A stretch of 64,000 nt of DNA, taken from contig CAXKVV010000013.1 of assembly GCA_964058805.1 (NCBI GenBank), forward strand, positions 1 through 64,000, written 5' to 3'. The notes below the pieces were generated by a model. That model saw only the letters and a list, made by a program, of their open reading frames with translations. It did not search any database and had not been told where the DNA came from. This DNA is from Schoenoplectus triqueter. Taxonomy: Eukaryota > Streptophyta > Magnoliopsida > Poales > Cyperaceae. Positions 60,441 through 64,000 of the stretch are shown here, piece after piece. A program made the position numbers and the translations under genes. How positions within the stretch are numbered: the first letter of the stretch is position 1; each line of letters opens with the position of its first letter.

Positions 60441-61590
60441 ACAAAAAATAAACACACCGTCCAATTTTCAATTTGACTTCCACCTAACCCAACCAGTCGA
60501 TAGGACCCACCTGCAGAGAGATCAAAGGTGGCAGAATTCGACTCGATTCGAAAAATTCATTAGATCCGTCTGAATCTGAATCTGATCTTATCTATTTTTT
60601 AAAAAAATCAAATTAATTTGATCTAATTCGAACCGATTTGATCCAATCTGACTCGAAATCAAATGACCTAGAATCTAATCCAAATCTATCAAAAATTTGA
60701 AAAAAAAACACAACATATAAATTGACCCGACCCAGCTCGACTCAATTTCTTCTAGAAAATCAAACTGATCCTACTTGACCGACCGAACGCTAACTCGAAA
60801 CCGTCCCAATTGCCACCTCTAATAGGGACTAATTAATCAAAATCAATTGATTTAACAAATTAATCCTTTCATTTTTCAAAAACTAAATCCCATTTTGACG
60901 ATGACTGCGTCGATATGATCTATTTTCCTACTTACCTCAAAATGAGTTTTTGGTTAATTTGTGCTATTTTAAAATTTTCGGTCAAGAAACAGACCACATG
61001 CCTCCATCCTGTCAACGAACACGTTGATGGACTCGTTCTCACTTTCTTCACTTGCAAAAATAAATATTTTTATAAAATACATTATATTCATTAATCATGT
61101 CGCTCTGACTCACCTTCTTTTAAGTCATGTATTTCATTATTTCAATTTCCATCCACTATCAATCATTCAATCTTTTTCTTTAATTAATTACAGAATTTAA
61201 GTTCACTTAGAATACCAGCTATTAAACTCTGGGATAAATATGTATCTGTCTGTTACAGAGGCTTGAAATTTGGCACCGTTCACATTAAAAACGCCACAAA
61301 AATATCAAATTTAATTTTTGAATGAAATACTTTTTAATATTCTCCATTTCGCCGCATTTACCAGCACCAGTTCAGGCAAGAGATCTTGCGTATTAATTTA
61401 TTACGTGTGGACTCTACTAAGCGCGTACTGTGTTCAACAACTCTGAGGATGGGACCCGCACAACAGAAATGGTAGGTCACTTTATTAATTCTCTGATGTC
61501 AGTACTATGCAACACTAGAAGCCATAATGTACTCGTTACAGAAGCTACTGACCTTTCTAATTTTTTTTAGAGCACTTATCATTTCTTCCC
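60441..61590. other. Intergenic DNA upstream of the CML gene
   Basis: Contains the small MITE at 60524-60821. The remainder has no coding region; the last few hundred bases probably belong to the CML promoter. Confidence 0.45.
60524..60821. mobile_element. Small hAT-type MITE (AGGTGGCA ends)
   Basis: AAAGGTGGCAGAATTCGAC at the left and CAATTGCCACCTCT at the right. The interior has GATCTGAATC / GACTCGAAATCAAATGACC motifs shared with 43968-44196. No clear target-site duplication. Confidence 0.6.
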
Positions 61591-61598
61591 TATAAATA
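61591..61598 (+). promoter_or_regulatory. Probable TATA box of the CML gene
   Basis: TATAAATA lies 104 bases upstream of ATG 61695, after a C-rich stretch, at a fitting distance for a short leader. Confidence 0.6.
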
Positions 61599-61694
61599 AA
61601 TAAAATCAAAGTCAATGAAACGCAGCCAACCAATCATCTTCCCTTCTTCTACAGTCGTCTCTTCTCTGGTCCTATTTTCTATCGAATAGCAACC

Positions 61695-64000
61695 ATGGCA
61701 GAGGAGTCAATTCAAGCTGGCCCGATCAAGCCAAGGCTGGTGCCTCCATCGTCGTCGTTCAGGCTCCGATCGAAGAGCCTCAACACGCTGCGACTCAGGA
61801 GGGTTTTCGATCTCTTCGACAAGAACGGCGATGAGTACATCACCGTTGCTGAGCTGGCGGATGCGCTCGCGTGCCTCGGTCTGACCACTGACCCCGCTGA
61901 ACTGGCGCTGACCGTCTCTGGTTTCATCCAACCCGGCGCTGTCGGTCTTGATTTCAACGATTTTCAGGTACTTGTTTTGAATTTGTATGTGCCGTGCAAG
62001 TAATGTACTGGTTGAATTGTCAATTAGTAAGAAATTAGTTTCCTTTTTTGTTCTTTTTTGGTATTATATATGGTATGTTTGATCTGTAATTCTGTATTAT
62101 TATACTATAAGAATTTATAATGGTAATTAAAGTCTACTTTCATGTGTTGTACGGGGGTGTACCGAACTGTACCAGTTGATTTGCTATGAGCAAAAAACGT
62201 GGGTCCAAAATAAAATGAACCATCCTTTATGGTAGGGGAGCGGGTACGTTCCTTTGAATTCAAAAATTAGTTCGAAGGGTGCGTGAGTTATTGATTTTGC
62301 ATCGAGATTCGTACTTTTAACAGATCTCGAGGTCTGAGATTCGCACTTTCAATGATCGTTACGAATCTCAATGCAAAATTAACGGTTCATGCACCATTCG
62401 AACCAATTTTTGAGTTCGAAGGGGTGTGAACGTACTCCGACTCCTTATGGCAGTAGGGTATGGTTGTGATCTTATTTAGAGGTGTCAATGGGTATGGTAC
62501 GAATCGGGTGGAGATATTTCATTATCATACCCATTTTAAATTACTCTTACTCATATTCTACCATTATCCATTAATATTAGACTTACTCATACCCTACTCT
62601 TACCCGTTAAAATAAACAATTAACGAAATGGTAACGAGTGCTAACAAATAATACTAATGTATTACTTAGTTTATTATCATTTATAAAAAAATATATATGA
62701 ACTCATTCCATTCATACAAATACATCTCTATTTTACTAGTATGAAATAAAAATATAACTATACAATCAATTCTAACTTGAATCATTTCAAAATAAATAAA
62801 TTAAAAAAAAAAATAAGCATCTTTTGTCAAACTTTTTAAGTAGAAAATAAAATATATTAAAAGCAAAAATAACATCTTATCTAAAAAAAATCTAATATTG
62901 TCTCATTCAATCATTTTAAGAAGTACTCTACTAAATATTATTCAAACATTATAATTTATAAGATGGTTAAACTTGAAAAAGATAATAATTATAATTCATA
63001 GTAATTAACTAATAGAAAACGGGCAACTAACATACATTTTTTTTTATTTTGATAAATAAAATAAAAAAATAGAAAATTGGTAAGAATACTCTGAAGTTGT
63101 GTGCTAATGACCTAGACCGAGTTTGAAACTACTAGCTATTAGCGCACAACTTCGAGGTGTTCTTACAAATTCCTTATTTTTTATTTTATTTATTAAAATA
63201 AAAAAATATTACACGAAATAATTATATTGGAAATAACTAGCAATATACTCGCGCGTTGCAGCGGACTCTTTTATTCATTTACTTAACAAAATAAAATTCT
63301 TACCCTTACCTATATCAAATAAGTTAACGAATTTTTTTTTTATCCATACTCATCTTATCGAATACGATACGAATCGAGTAAATGAATAAAATGATATCAT
63401 TGATACCCCTAGTCTGATTATTACTAGATAAGGAAAGGTGAAGAAATGATAGCCAATTATAAATAGACAACGAGAAAAAACATTTTTTCTATGTAAATCG
63501 AAAAATAATATTTTGCCTTTTTTTTTTAACTTTGCAAGTAACTTAGTGACAATCGTTTTTTCAATTATTTTTTTGTTGCACTGGACTCATAAAACAACAA
63601 ACACAAACAAGTTTCAAAAATACAAAATTACTACATAGTGTGTGTATGGCAAAAAATTACATTAAACCAATGTTACGTGGCTACTAATTATTATCAAACC
63701 AAGCTGATACTGTACCAACCAGGTATCCTACCAGAAAATGGAGGATGATATGGTACTTTTGATTGGATGTGTTTTGTTTCATACTTGTTCCAATTGCCTC
63801 ATATTTTTAGGTTCTCCACCGCACCTTGGGGGATGCCCTGTTCGGTACTGATACAATCCACCCATCAGAAAACAATACGGAGGAATCTGACATGCGGGAG
63901 GCATTTAATGTGTTTGATGAAGATGGTGACGGGTACATATCAGCCGAGGAGTTGAAGACAGTATTGGAGAAATTAGGCCTGGTTGAAGGCAAGAATATGG
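61695..64000 (+). CDS. Calmodulin-like EF-hand protein, CML42/43 type (3' end outside window)
   Basis: Exon 1 (61695-61967, 91 codons) ends at CAG|GTACTT, and exon 2 starts after TTTTTAG at 63811 and runs off the window. The junction is phase 0, and the sequence across it (DFNDFQ then [12 protein letters not shown]) matches the FxxLHxTLxDxxFG region of CML42/43. The N-terminus [20 protein letters not shown] is typical of this subgroup. EF-hand 1 loop [12 protein letters not shown] (42-53) and the next canonical loop [12 protein letters not shown] (127-138) have all calcium ligands. The hand between them (about 77-90) is degenerate. A further EF-hand is expected beyond 64000; 154 residues are visible of about 190-200. 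The role is calcium sensing in the cytosol or nucleus, with targets unknown. The 1843-base intron carries several MITEs. Confidence 0.92.
62236..62444. mobile_element. Mutator-like MITE in CML intron, 9-bp target-site duplication
   Basis: 209 bp of inverted repeat: GGGAGCGGGTACGTTC at the left and GAACGTACTCCGACTCC at the right, with arms of about 85 bases. Flanked by TTATGGTAG (62227-62235) and TTATGGCAG (62445-62453). A 9-bp duplication with long inverted repeats points to Mutator-type mobilisation. Confidence 0.82.
62477..63411. mobile_element. hAT-type element in CML intron with nested insertion
   Basis: Starts TAGAGGTGTCAATGGGTA and ends TCATTGATACCCCTA. Flanks ATCTTATT and GTCTGATT agree at six of eight positions. 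Interior TACCCTACTCTTACCC / GAATCGGGT motifs sit near both ends. A palindromic element (63045-63205) is nested inside. Confidence 0.7.
63045..63205. mobile_element. Nested palindromic MITE
   Basis: GGTAAGAATACTCTGAAGTT and GTGTGCTAATGACCTAG at the left pair with CTATTAGCGCACAACTTCG and AGGTGTTCTTAC at the right. AT-rich shoulders (TTTTATTTTGATAAATAAAA and its mirror) extend the palindrome to about 80 bases per arm. Confidence 0.7.

Overview
The window is nuclear DNA of a flowering plant. Genes carry introns with GT..AG borders, intergenic DNA is AT-rich and full of MITEs and LTR-type repeats, and the gene families are plant-specific (CC-NB-ARC-LRR receptors, a CML42/43-type calmodulin-like protein, a zinc-ribbon/RING-H2 E3 ligase). 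The NLR coiled-coil type and the AT-rich composition would fit a non-grass monocot, but this is a weak guess; a eudicot is not excluded.

Layout. 1-3.4 kb: gene-poor DNA with a short hairpin, two small tandem duplications and a broken S-adenosylmethionine synthetase copy (1715-2345). 3373-6742 (+): a complete seven-exon alpha/beta-hydrolase gene, reconstructed here as 461 residues with an intact Ser-Asp-His triad. 9445-10932 (+): an uninterrupted 495-residue zinc-ribbon/RING-H2 E3 ligase with a C-terminal membrane segment and probable 5' UTR introns. 12414-16551 (-) and 53722-57877 (-): two intact, near-identical two-exon CNL resistance genes of 1071 codons each. They are the two copies of a segmental duplication (about 11.58-19.2 kb and 52.4-58.3 kb). 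61695-64000 (+): the first two exons of a CML42/43-like EF-hand gene that runs off the window.

Between the resistance genes lies about 35 kb of repeats. Two long non-coding units, 23434-28071 (4.6 kb) and 30847-38055 (7.2 kb), share the same TG...CA ends. Each is flanked by its own perfect 5-bp target-site duplication (CTATT; CATCT), and each has an internal TATA box. They behave like giant solo LTRs or a large non-autonomous LTR family. The 7.2-kb unit interrupts an older repeat (28.2-30.8 kb, continuing at 38.06 kb) that also occurs next to the second resistance gene (58.3-60.1 kb). Further elements include a 2.2-kb hAT-like element 208 bp upstream of the first resistance gene (its empty site is preserved at the second copy), a 662-bp hAT-type element with a perfect 8-bp duplication, several long-inverted-repeat MITEs in or beside (TA)n tracts, and at least three MITEs inside the CML intron. 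A relic at 40.0-40.25 kb matches the 3' flank of the resistance genes and points to a lost third cluster member.

Broken host genes: the SAM synthetase copy and one exon of a membrane steroid-binding protein (20.04-20.43 kb). I saw no tRNA, rRNA or CRISPR. The intact genes have unrelated roles and do not form a pathway. The local story is resistance-gene duplication followed by transposon-driven divergence of the flanks.
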